From Bacteroidales bacterium (GTDB taxonomy: Bacteria > Bacteroidota > Bacteroidia > Bacteroidales > Muribaculaceae), in the NCBI GenBank assembly GCA_004553485.1, contig SFLG01000056.1:1-11401 (forward strand): a DNA stretch of 11,401 nucleotides, read 5' to 3'. Both the position numbers and the translations under genes were made by a program. The notes below the pieces were generated by a model. The model did no database searches, was not told where the DNA came from, and saw only the letters and a list, made by a program, of their open reading frames with translations. Below are positions 1-5,551 of this stretch, in pieces. Each line of letters begins with the position of its first letter. Within the stretch, counting starts at the first letter, position 1.

Positions 1-56
1 CCTACCCTGCAACCAATCCTTATTCCATCCCATTTGTTAATTTTTTTGTGGAAAGG

Positions 57-87
57 TTGCACGGGTGAAAATTTCTTTTTACCTTTG
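57..87 (+). promoter_or_regulatory. Promoter of tRNA-Cys
   Basis: A TTG at 57-59 is followed after 20 bp by TACCTTTG at 80-87. This matches the Bacteroidota primary-sigma consensus (TTTG/TTG at -33, TAnnTTTG at -7, spacer about 19-21). Transcription should start around 92-95, roughly 15-20 nt before the mature tRNA. Confidence 0.8.
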
Positions 88-110
88 CATCCGCAAACCA
101 GCCAAAAAGC

Positions 111-181
111 GGTACCTTGGCCGAGTGGTGAGGCATCGGTCTGCAAAACCGAGCACAGCAGTTCGATTCTGCTAGGTACCT
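111..181 (+). tRNA. tRNA-Cys (anticodon GCA)
   Basis: A full cloverleaf folds. The acceptor stem GGTACCT/AGGTACC is perfect. The anticodon stem TCGGT/ACCGA encloses the loop CTGCAAA with anticodon GCA. The T arm is AGCAG-TTCGATT-CTGCT. The discriminator base at 181 is T, the identity base expected for tRNA-Cys. CCA is not encoded, so it must be added after transcription. The gene stands alone between its own promoter and a hairpin terminator. Confidence 0.95.
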
Positions 182-183
182 CC

Positions 184-220
184 AAGAGAGCTGTCCTTCA
201 ACAGGATAGCTCTTTTCTTT
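184..220 (+). terminator. Rho-independent terminator of tRNA-Cys
   Basis: A hairpin of 14 pairs (two of them G-T wobbles) joins 184-197 to 203-216 around the 5-nt loop TCAAC. The 3' side ends in TCTTTTCTTTT. It begins 2 nt after the discriminator base, so it probably ends the tRNA-Cys transcript. Confidence 0.88.
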
Positions 221-235
221 TACCCTAAATGTCGG

Positions 236-354
236 CACAGCCGGGCCGTCCAAGCCAGACACAGCCGGGCCATCCAAGCCAGGCACAGCCGGGCCGTCCA
301 GACCAGGCGCAGCCGGGCCGTCCAGACCGGGCACAGCCGGGCCCGCAAACCGGG
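236..354. repeat. 24-bp GC-rich tandem repeat, about five copies
   Basis: Units begin at 236, 260, 284, 308 and 332, the last diverging towards its 3' end. Each unit reads CACAGCCGGGCCGTCC followed by an 8-base part varying around AAGCCAGG/AGACCAGG. Copies differ at only a few positions. Because 24 is a multiple of three, all frames stay open on both strands. This creates spurious short ORFs with an 8-residue period, such as QPGRPDQA on plus and GLDGPAVP on minus. I see no start signal for either and treat it as an intergenic minisatellite. The last copy can also pair with the sequence just after it (CACAGCC 332-338 with GGCTGTG 353-359). Confidence 0.9.
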
Positions 355-401
355 CTGTGGACGCGGTTGGGTCGATTTACGGGCCGCCAGGGGCGCCGTT
401 T

Positions 402-424
402 GACAAATTTGTTGTAAATTTGTC
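402..424. promoter_or_regulatory. Perfect 9-bp dyad overlapping a -7 element
   Basis: GACAAATTT (402-410) and AAATTTGTC (416-424) form a perfect inverted repeat around GTTGT. The right arm contains TAAATTTG at 415-422, which fits the TAnnTTTG promoter core and would serve the gene starting at 459. No good TTG lies 19-21 bp upstream, so the promoter may be weak or activator-dependent. A dyad over a -7 element is a typical operator position, but this role is inferred. Confidence 0.55.
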
Positions 425-458
425 GTGATTAACATCTACACACCCATTGGTAGTAAAT

Positions 459-1520
459 ATGAACAGAAGGTTTGCCGCCGCAATAGCCGTCGTCATCCTG
501 GCCGTCTCAACGACGGTCGGCGGTCACGCCTTTTCGTTCGATCTCGACTCGATAGCGCAGATGGGCAAGTTTCCGCGCTTTGTGGTGAACACTTACCGCT
601 GGGGCGACAAGTTCTTCAACTCCTACGACTCGGCCTACGTTGAAGGCACGGGCTACAAATTCAACGTCAAGGCCAAGAGCGAGTTGTGGAAAGACAGCTA
701 CATCTTCTCGCTCCCCAACGATTACCGCATGCACATGTCGTCCGAGTTCAATATGTCGGGCGGTTTCCACGTGTCGTACCTGGCCGTGACATTGGGCTAC
801 GACTGGAACATCGGCAAGCTGTTCGACATCGGCACCACCTCGCGCAAAAAGCTCGATTTCGCCTTCAACTGCGCCCTGCTCACCGGCGAATTCTACTGGA
901 CGAAAAACGACGTGGGCACGCGCATCCTGTCGTACGGTCCCAAGGGGCACGAGACGCGCTGCGACATCCCCTTCTCAGGCATCGACACCGACATCTTCGG
1001 CTTCGATATCTACTATTTCGTCAACAACAAGCGGTACAGCCGCGGCGCAGCCTTCAACTACAGCAAGATACAGAAAAAGAGCCAGGGCTCGTGGTTTGTC
1101 GGGTTCTCGTACTGGATGCAGAATTTCGACTTCTCCTTTGCCGGGCTGCCGCAGGACATCCTCAACGGACTGCCGCAGAACTGGGCCGAGAACAACTACC
1201 AGTTCAACATGCACAACAACAACTACGCCGTGCGTTTCGGCTATGCCTACAACTGGGTGTTCAAGCGCCACTGGGTGGCCGGCATCTCCGAAAGCCCCGT
1301 CATCGGCTTCAAGCACGGCAGCGTCAACAACGGCGACCGGCACGTCAGCCCGTCGATATACAACCACACCGAGGCATCGGTGGTGTGGACCAACAAACGG
1401 TGGTTTGCCGGACTGATCGTGTCCGCCGAGAACGGTCTGTTCTACGACAAGAAGCAGATGCTCATCAACACCATCGTCAACTTTGAAATCTCGGCCGGTT
1501 ACCGTTTCAACCTATGGTGA
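459..1520 (+). CDS. DUF4421-like outer-membrane beta-barrel protein
   Basis: The protein has 353 residues. A cleavable signal peptide covers about residues 1-24: basic NRR, then a hydrophobic AAAIAVVILAVSTTV stretch, then GGHA before FSFD. The mature part alternates short aromatic-rich strands with polar turns, for example HVSYLAVTLGYDW, GSWFVGFSYW and YAVRFGYAYNW. It ends in GYRFNLW with a terminal aromatic, the pattern recognised by the BAM machinery. From memory this fits DUF4421, a Bacteroidota outer-membrane family of unknown function. The start is placed at ATG 459, because an upstream in-frame TTG at 447 would only add residues before the signal peptide. It may be co-transcribed with the next two genes, 44 bp downstream. 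Ligand and function are unknown; another small porin-like family is the main alternative. Confidence 0.8.
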   Translation: MNRRFAAAIAVVILAVSTTVGGHAFSFDLDSIAQMGKFPRFVVNTYRWGDKFFNSYDSAYVEGTGYKFNVKAKSELWKDSYIFSLPNDYRMHMSSEFNMSGGFHVSYLAVTLGYDWNIGKLFDIGTTSRKKLDFAFNCALLTGEFYWTKNDVGTRILSYGPKGHETRCDIPFSGIDTDIFGFDIYYFVNNKRYSRGAAFNYSKIQKKSQGSWFVGFSYWMQNFDFSFAGLPQDILNGLPQNWAENNYQFNMHNNNYAVRFGYAYNWVFKRHWVAGISESPVIGFKHGSVNNGDRHVSPSIYNHTEASVVWTNKRWFAGLIVSAENGLFYDKKQMLINTIVNFEISAGYRFNLW

Positions 1521-1564
1521 CGCACGGCCGTCCCTCCGCCTCCAACCCTGAAAAACCATCCGCG

Positions 1565-2128
1565 ATGAAAGTTTTGACAATGAACGATGACATGCTTGCC
1601 CGCGCCTGCCAGAGGCTCGAGCGCCTGGTGCTCCGCAACGGCTGGAAGCCCGATGCCGTCGTCGGCATCGCCCGAGGCGGCGCGGTGGTGGCGCAGCGGA
1701 TGTTTGTCGGCGTACCCCACGCCGTGGCCGACTGCCACCGCCAGGGCACCGACGTCAAGGACCACCATCCACGTCTGATGGCCATTGTGCGCCGCTCGCC
1801 CCTGTGGGTAAGGAACGGTCTGCGCATGCTCGAGTCGCTGATGCTCGGCGCCAGACGCGAACACAAAGTGACCGAGCCCCGGCTCAGCGACGGCGCGGCG
1901 GAGGCGCTGGCCAACGCCGTCTTTATCCTCATCGTCGACGACGCCTGCGACTCGGGCAGCACCCTGCGCGCCGTCAGCGAGGCTGTAGCAAAAGTCTGCC
2001 CTGCGAAAGTGGTGATAAAGACCGCCGTCATCACCACCACCACCCCCCGGCCCGTTGTCAATCCCGATTTCTCGCTATACCGCAACCGCACCCTCATCCG
2101 CTTTCCATGGTCGAAGGACACGAAATGA
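1565..2128 (+). CDS. Phosphoribosyltransferase (type I PRT fold)
   Basis: The 187-residue protein carries the PRPP-binding signature ILIVDDACDSGSTL at residues 120-133, with the DD pair and the phosphate-binding turn DSGST. An N-terminal VVGIARGGAVVA (32-43) matches the early PRT strand and loop that contact pyrophosphate. The C terminus, NPDF...LIRFPW, resembles purine/xanthine-type PRTs that end in (I/V)xFPW. Such enzymes usually join a base to PRPP in salvage, but the substrate cannot be read here. I chose ATG 1565. An earlier ATG at 1514 overlaps the preceding stop but adds a low-complexity, non-conserved-looking leader; ATG 1580 is also possible. Residues about 60-110 form a longer, basic insert than is usual between the two PRT motifs. 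The stop overlaps the next start by ATGA, implying translational coupling to the HAD phosphatase. Confidence 0.85.
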   Translation: MKVLTMNDDMLARACQRLERLVLRNGWKPDAVVGIARGGAVVAQRMFVGVPHAVADCHRQGTDVKDHHPRLMAIVRRSPLWVRNGLRMLESLMLGARREHKVTEPRLSDGAAEALANAVFILIVDDACDSGSTLRAVSEAVAKVCPAKVVIKTAVITTTTPRPVVNPDFSLYRNRTLIRFPWSKDTK

Positions 2129-2736
2129 CACCGCTAATGGCCGTCGACCTCGACGGCACGCTGCTGCGCGGCAACTCACTGCGGCTGTTCGCAAGCTGCT
2201 CGCTGCGCGACGCCCTGCACCACGGCCGCCTCGACCGTGCTGCCAGGGTGGCGGGATGGCTGGCGCTGCGACGTCTGCGGCTGTGCTCGCACCGCCGCAT
2301 GAAGTGGGCCGTCATCGGCGCCACCGCCATTACGGACTCGTTCAAAAGCGACTTCGTCCAAAAAGCCGCAAGCCTTGTCAACCCGCGGGTAAAAGAGCTT
2401 GTTGACACACGCCGCCGGCAGGGCTGGCACATCCTCCTGGCAACAGCCGCCGCCGACGTCTACATCCCCTGGATATGGGACGGCCCGTACATCGCCACCA
2501 GCACCGCCGACAATCCGCAGCACACCGAGTGCCGCGGCCCCCGCAAGCTGGAGGCGGTGATGGCATACGCCGCCGACAACGGCCTGACGCTCAAGACGGC
2601 AGTCACCGACCACCACGACGACCTCGCCCTACTGTCGGCACCGTTTGCCGAGCGCATCCTGGTCAATCCGTCGCCGCAGACGCTCCGGGCAGTCGAAGAA
2701 GCCGAAATCGCCATCGACACCGTCCTAGACGACTGA
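2125..2736 (+). CDS. HAD-superfamily phosphatase (HAD-IB-like)
   Basis: The 203-residue protein has all four HAD motifs. Motif I is VDLDGTLL, with nucleophile D8 and acid/base D10. Motif II is ILLATAA with T107. Motif III is GPRKLEA with K141. Motif IV is TDHHDDLALL with D162 and the D165/D166 pair for Mg2+. The segment between motifs I and II (about 20-90) is helical and very Arg/Leu-rich, as in small alpha caps of the phosphoserine-phosphatase-like (HAD-IB) group. It is probably a cytosolic phosphomonoesterase; the substrate is unknown. The start ATG lies inside the PRT stop (ATGA, 2125-2128), so the two proteins are likely made together and may act on one nucleotide or sugar-phosphate pathway. 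That pathway link is inference. Confidence 0.87.
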   Translation: MTPLMAVDLDGTLLRGNSLRLFASCSLRDALHHGRLDRAARVAGWLALRRLRLCSHRRMKWAVIGATAITDSFKSDFVQKAASLVNPRVKELVDTRRRQGWHILLATAAADVYIPWIWDGPYIATSTADNPQHTECRGPRKLEAVMAYAADNGLTLKTAVTDHHDDLALLSAPFAERILVNPSPQTLRAVEEAEIAIDTVLDD

Positions 2737-2815
2737 ACATGGGACACAATAATCGCCCGCGCAAAACCCGAAGCACATCTATATTGTTAAAAGAGACACC
2801 TCCAAATTCACCGAT

Positions 2816-4819
2816 ATGAACGAACAAGAGCGAATAAAGCAACTCCGTGACGAGCTTAACCGACACAACCACAGCTACTACGTGCTCAACCGGCCCGAAA
2901 TCTCCGACATGGAGTTTGACATGCTCATGCACGAGCTCGAGGACCTTGAGAGCCGCCACCCCGAAATGGACGACCCGCTGTCGCCCACGCGCCGTGTGGG
3001 GTCTGACCTCACCAAAGGCTTCGAGCAGGTACCGCACGTCTACCCCATGCTGTCGCTGGCCAACACATATTCGGTGGAGGAGGTAGACCAGTGGGTCGAC
3101 CGCGTCGAGAAAAATCTCCCCGGCGAAAAGGCCGTGATGGTGGGTGAGCTGAAATTCGACGGCTCGGGCATCTCGCTCATCTACGAGCACGGGCGCCTGC
3201 TGCGCGCCGTCACCCGCGGCGACGGCACCCACGGCGACGACGTCACCGCCAACGTCAAGACCATCAAGTCGATACCCCTCACCCTCAGCGGGACGGGATG
3301 GCCCGACTTCTTTGAGATACGCGGCGAGATAGTCATGCCCTGGAAGTCGTTCGAGCGCCTCAACGCCGAGCGCGCCTTCAACGAGGAGCCACTCTTCGCC
3401 AACCCACGCAACGCCGCCTCCGGCACCCTCAAGACACAGAACCCCGCCGAGGTGGCACGCCGCGGACTCGACTCGTACCTCTATTACCTCCTGGGCGAGA
3501 ACCTGCCCTACGACAACCACTACGACAACATGATGGCTGCCAAGTCGTGGGGCTTCAAGGTCAGCGAGGCCATGACGCTGCTCTACAGCATCGACGACGT
3601 GGACAAATACATCAACTACTGGGACACCGCCCGCCGCGACCTGCCCGTGGCCACCGACGGCCTCGTCTTCAAAATCAACTCGTTGCGCCAGCAGCTCAAC
3701 TTAGGCCTCACCGCCAAGAGTCCGCGCTGGGCCATAGCATACAAGTTCAAGGCCGAGCGGGCGCTGACACGCCTGCGCTTTGTGTCGTTCGACGTCGGCC
3801 GCATGGGCATCATCACCCCCGTGGCCAACCTCGAGCCGGTGCAGCTGTCGGGCACCGTCGTCAAACGCGCAAGCCTCCACAACGAAGATATCATGCGCCA
3901 GCTCGACATACGCGACGACGACATGCTCTATGTCGAGAAAGGCGGCGAAATCATCCCCAAGATTACCGGCGTCGACCTCAGCCAGCGCCGGGCCGACGCC
4001 CAGCCCATCCAATTTGTCAGCCACTGCCCGGCCTGCGGCACTCCCCTTGTGCGCGTCGAGGGCGAGGCGGCATGGGTCTGCCCCAACAAATGGGGCTGCC
4101 AGCCACAGATTACCGGCCGCGTCGAACACTTTGTGGGACGTCGTATGATGAACATCGACGGCATCGGCGAGGAAATCTCCGAGGTGCTTTTTGCTACCGG
4201 ACTCGTCACCAACATCGGCGACATTTACGACCTGACAAAGGACAAGCTGATGAACCTCGAACGCTTCGGCGAGAAATCGGCCAAGCGCATCCTCGATGGC
4301 ATCGAACAGTCGAAGTCAGTGCCCTTCGACCGCGTGGTCTATGCCCTGTCGATACCCTACGTCGGCGAGACGACGGCCAAAAAGGTTGCCCGCGCCGCCG
4401 GCAACATTGACCGGCTGATGTCGATGACGCAGACCGAGCTCGAGGGCATCGAAGACGTTGGTTCGCGAATCGCCGAGAGCATCATCGACTACTTCGCCGC
4501 CCCCGTCAACCGCGAAAACATCGAGCGTCTGCGTGCCGCCGGCGTGCAGATGTCGATGCCCGAGTCGTCGACACGGCAGCTCAGCAACGCCCTCGATGGC
4601 AAATCGGTTGTTGTCAGCGGAGTTTTCAGCCATCATAGCCGCGACGAATACAAGGCCCTCATCGAGGCCCACGGCGGCAAAAACGCCGGCTCCATCTCCA
4701 AAAAGACGGGTTTTGTCCTCGCCGGCGAAAACATGGGCCCGGCCAAACTCGAGAAAGCCAACAAGCTTGGCGTCCCCATCATGTCAGAGGACGATTTCCT
4801 GAAACTCATTGGCGAATAA
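2816..4819 (+). CDS. ligA: NAD+-dependent DNA ligase
   Basis: The protein has 667 residues, full length for the family (about 670). It seals nicks in duplex DNA with NAD+ as AMP donor, in replication and repair. Domains in order: Ia NAD-binding region (about 1-65, with HNHSYYV and DxEFDxLMxEL); adenylation domain with catalytic lysine K113 in ELKFDG and the GDGTHGDDVT loop; OB fold (about 310-395); four-cysteine zinc finger (C404, C407, C422, C428); helix-hairpin-helix repeats (about 430-580, including IPYVGETTAKKVA and IEDVGSRIAESI); and a C-terminal BRCT domain (about 592-667, LDGKSVVVSGVF). ATG 2816 is the obvious start, since residues 1-30 match the usual LigA N terminus. It lies 79 bp after the HAD gene. 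No convincing promoter is visible in that gap, although AT-rich ATATTGTTAA at 2781-2790 could contribute. Read-through from the upstream pair is possible. Confidence 0.97.
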   Translation: MNEQERIKQLRDELNRHNHSYYVLNRPEISDMEFDMLMHELEDLESRHPEMDDPLSPTRRVGSDLTKGFEQVPHVYPMLSLANTYSVEEVDQWVDRVEKNLPGEKAVMVGELKFDGSGISLIYEHGRLLRAVTRGDGTHGDDVTANVKTIKSIPLTLSGTGWPDFFEIRGEIVMPWKSFERLNAERAFNEEPLFANPRNAASGTLKTQNPAEVARRGLDSYLYYLLGENLPYDNHYDNMMAAKSWGFKVSEAMTLLYSIDDVDKYINYWDTARRDLPVATDGLVFKINSLRQQLNLGLTAKSPRWAIAYKFKAERALTRLRFVSFDVGRMGIITPVANLEPVQLSGTVVKRASLHNEDIMRQLDIRDDDMLYVEKGGEIIPKITGVDLSQRRADAQPIQFVSHCPACGTPLVRVEGEAAWVCPNKWGCQPQITGRVEHFVGRRMMNIDGIGEEISEVLFATGLVTNIGDIYDLTKDKLMNLERFGEKSAKRILDGIEQSKSVPFDRVVYALSIPYVGETTAKKVARAAGNIDRLMSMTQTELEGIEDVGSRIAESIIDYFAAPVNRENIERLRAAGVQMSMPESSTRQLSNALDGKSVVVSGVFSHHSRDEYKALIEAHGGKNAGSISKKTGFVLAGENMGPAKLEKANKLGVPIMSEDDFLKLIGE

Positions 4820-4970
4820 GGGCTTACAGCGCCCAATTATACCAATTATCCTTATTACTCCAACAGCCGGCTAACCTCACAGCCACCCCGGCCAGCCGTG
4901 GCCGGTACCTTATCGGTCGAGCTCTGCCGATAACAGCCACGCGTAACAGCCACGCGCCTGCGGCCGCCCG
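4820..4970. other. Structured convergent spacer between ligA and the MerR gene
   Basis: The spacer contains several short structures. GGGC...GCCC (4820-4834) is followed by two CCAATTAT copies (4833-4840 and 4842-4849). A perfect 7-bp hairpin with loop GCCG lies at 4888-4905 (CCGGCCA/TGGCCGG). Another 7-bp inverted repeat, TTATCGG/CCGATAA, spans 4910-4933. A perfect 13-bp tandem duplication, TAACAGCCACGCG, lies at 4931-4943 and 4944-4956. None is followed by a good T-run on either strand, so termination by these hairpins is possible but not demonstrated. Confidence 0.6.
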
Positions 4971-5369
4971 TCAAAACAGCGTGGGCGGCTCGGGGTTGTG
5001 CACTTTGGCGACGCGGGCGGCGCGGTGCTGCGCCAGCAGGCGGTCGTCGAGGGTCTTAAGCAGGGCCGAGAGGCGTTCGCGGATGCCCTCGAGGCGTCGC
5101 ACGGCCTCGTAGCGGCGCGATACGCCTTCGGGATTTTTGCGCATCTCGTCGCGGGCGGCGTCAAGTTTGAGGCCACGGTCCTTTACAAGATATTTTATCA
5201 TTCGCAGCTTCTCGACATCCTCGGGCGTGTACTGACGCGTACTGTGGGTGGTGCGTCGCGGGCGCAGCTGCGGAAATTCCGACTCCCAGAAACGCAATGT
5301 CGAGGCGGGCAGACCAAGTATCTCGGCCACCTCGCGTATCTTGTAGTATTTCTTGTCCAGATTTTCCAT
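4971..5369 (-). CDS. MerR-family transcriptional regulator
   Basis: The 132-residue protein opens with a MerR winged-helix domain (about 8-75). Its helix-turn-helix, KIREVAEILGLPASTLRFWE, is followed by the wing RRTTHSTRQYTPEDVEKL and by LVKDRGLKLDAARDEM. The wording resembles a conserved Bacteroidales regulator rather than metal-sensing MerR: no Cys-rich effector loop exists, and the C terminus (about 80-120) is a short Arg/Leu-rich helix likely used for dimerisation. The start is ATG at 5367-5369. An in-frame ATG at 5418-5420 adds 17 residues ahead of the conserved start and is less likely. It is divergent from alaS, with a 12-bp inverted repeat between them (5473-5504), a plausible site for self-regulation. 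Its effector and targets are unknown. Confidence 0.88.
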   Translation of the reverse strand: MENLDKKYYKIREVAEILGLPASTLRFWESEFPQLRPRRTTHSTRQYTPEDVEKLRMIKYLVKDRGLKLDAARDEMRKNPEGVSRRYEAVRRLEGIRERLSALLKTLDDRLLAQHRAARVAKVHNPEPPTLF

Positions 5370-5470
5370 CACAGAAAAGCGGATTGACGGCAGGCTCCCC
5401 GTAACGGCCGATGTGAACAAACCATCGTCGCCCGGTCGGCCACACCTATATTATATAGTGTTGTGTAATA

Positions 5471-5502
5471 TTTGCAAAATTAGCGATTTTCAGCTAATTT
5501 TG
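5471..5502 (+). promoter_or_regulatory. Promoter of alaS
   Basis: TTTG at 5471-5474 and TAATTTTG at 5495-5502 are separated by 20 bp, a full match to the Bacteroidota -33/-7 consensus. Transcription should start near 5507-5510, leaving an A-rich leader of about 40 nt with no Shine-Dalgarno sequence. Confidence 0.82.
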
Positions 5503-5504
5503 CA
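5473..5504. promoter_or_regulatory. Perfect 12-bp inverted repeat spanning divergent -7 elements
   Basis: TGCAAAATTAGC (5473-5484) and GCTAATTTTGCA (5493-5504) are perfect reverse complements around GATTTTCA. The right arm carries the plus-strand -7 TAATTTTG for alaS. The left arm carries the same octamer on the minus strand (5482 to 5475), pointing at the MerR gene. The minus-strand element lacks a clear TTTG 20 bp upstream. The sequence may be both a bidirectional promoter and an operator; the protein that binds it is unknown. Confidence 0.7.
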
Positions 5505-5551
5505 CTCTGAAAAGTAAAAAAGTAAGAAATCACATCACACACGCATATAAT

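Noticed and set aside
20..334. Minus-strand ORF with GLDGPAVP repeats resembling collagen- or elastin-like protein
   Set aside because: It runs antisense through the tRNA-Cys gene and its terminator, and the repeat merely reflects the minisatellite.
236..354. CRISPR array
   Set aside because: No unique spacers; the variable part of each unit is itself a degenerate repeat.
229..417. Plus-strand small ORF with repeated QPGRPDQA-like units
   Set aside because: It is a by-product of a 24-bp tandem repeat; no promoter or ribosome signal and no recognisable family.
686..1486. Plus-strand alternative frame within the DUF4421 gene, His/Arg/Gln-rich
   Set aside because: Out-of-frame translation of a well-supported beta-barrel gene; low-complexity composition.
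2663..3520. Minus-strand open frame antisense to ligA and the HAD end
   Set aside because: Shadow frame with skewed composition; the plus strand has unambiguous LigA motifs.
5503..5551. Riboswitch, T-box or attenuator in the alaS leader
   Set aside because: The leader is only about 40 nt, A-rich and without stable hairpins.
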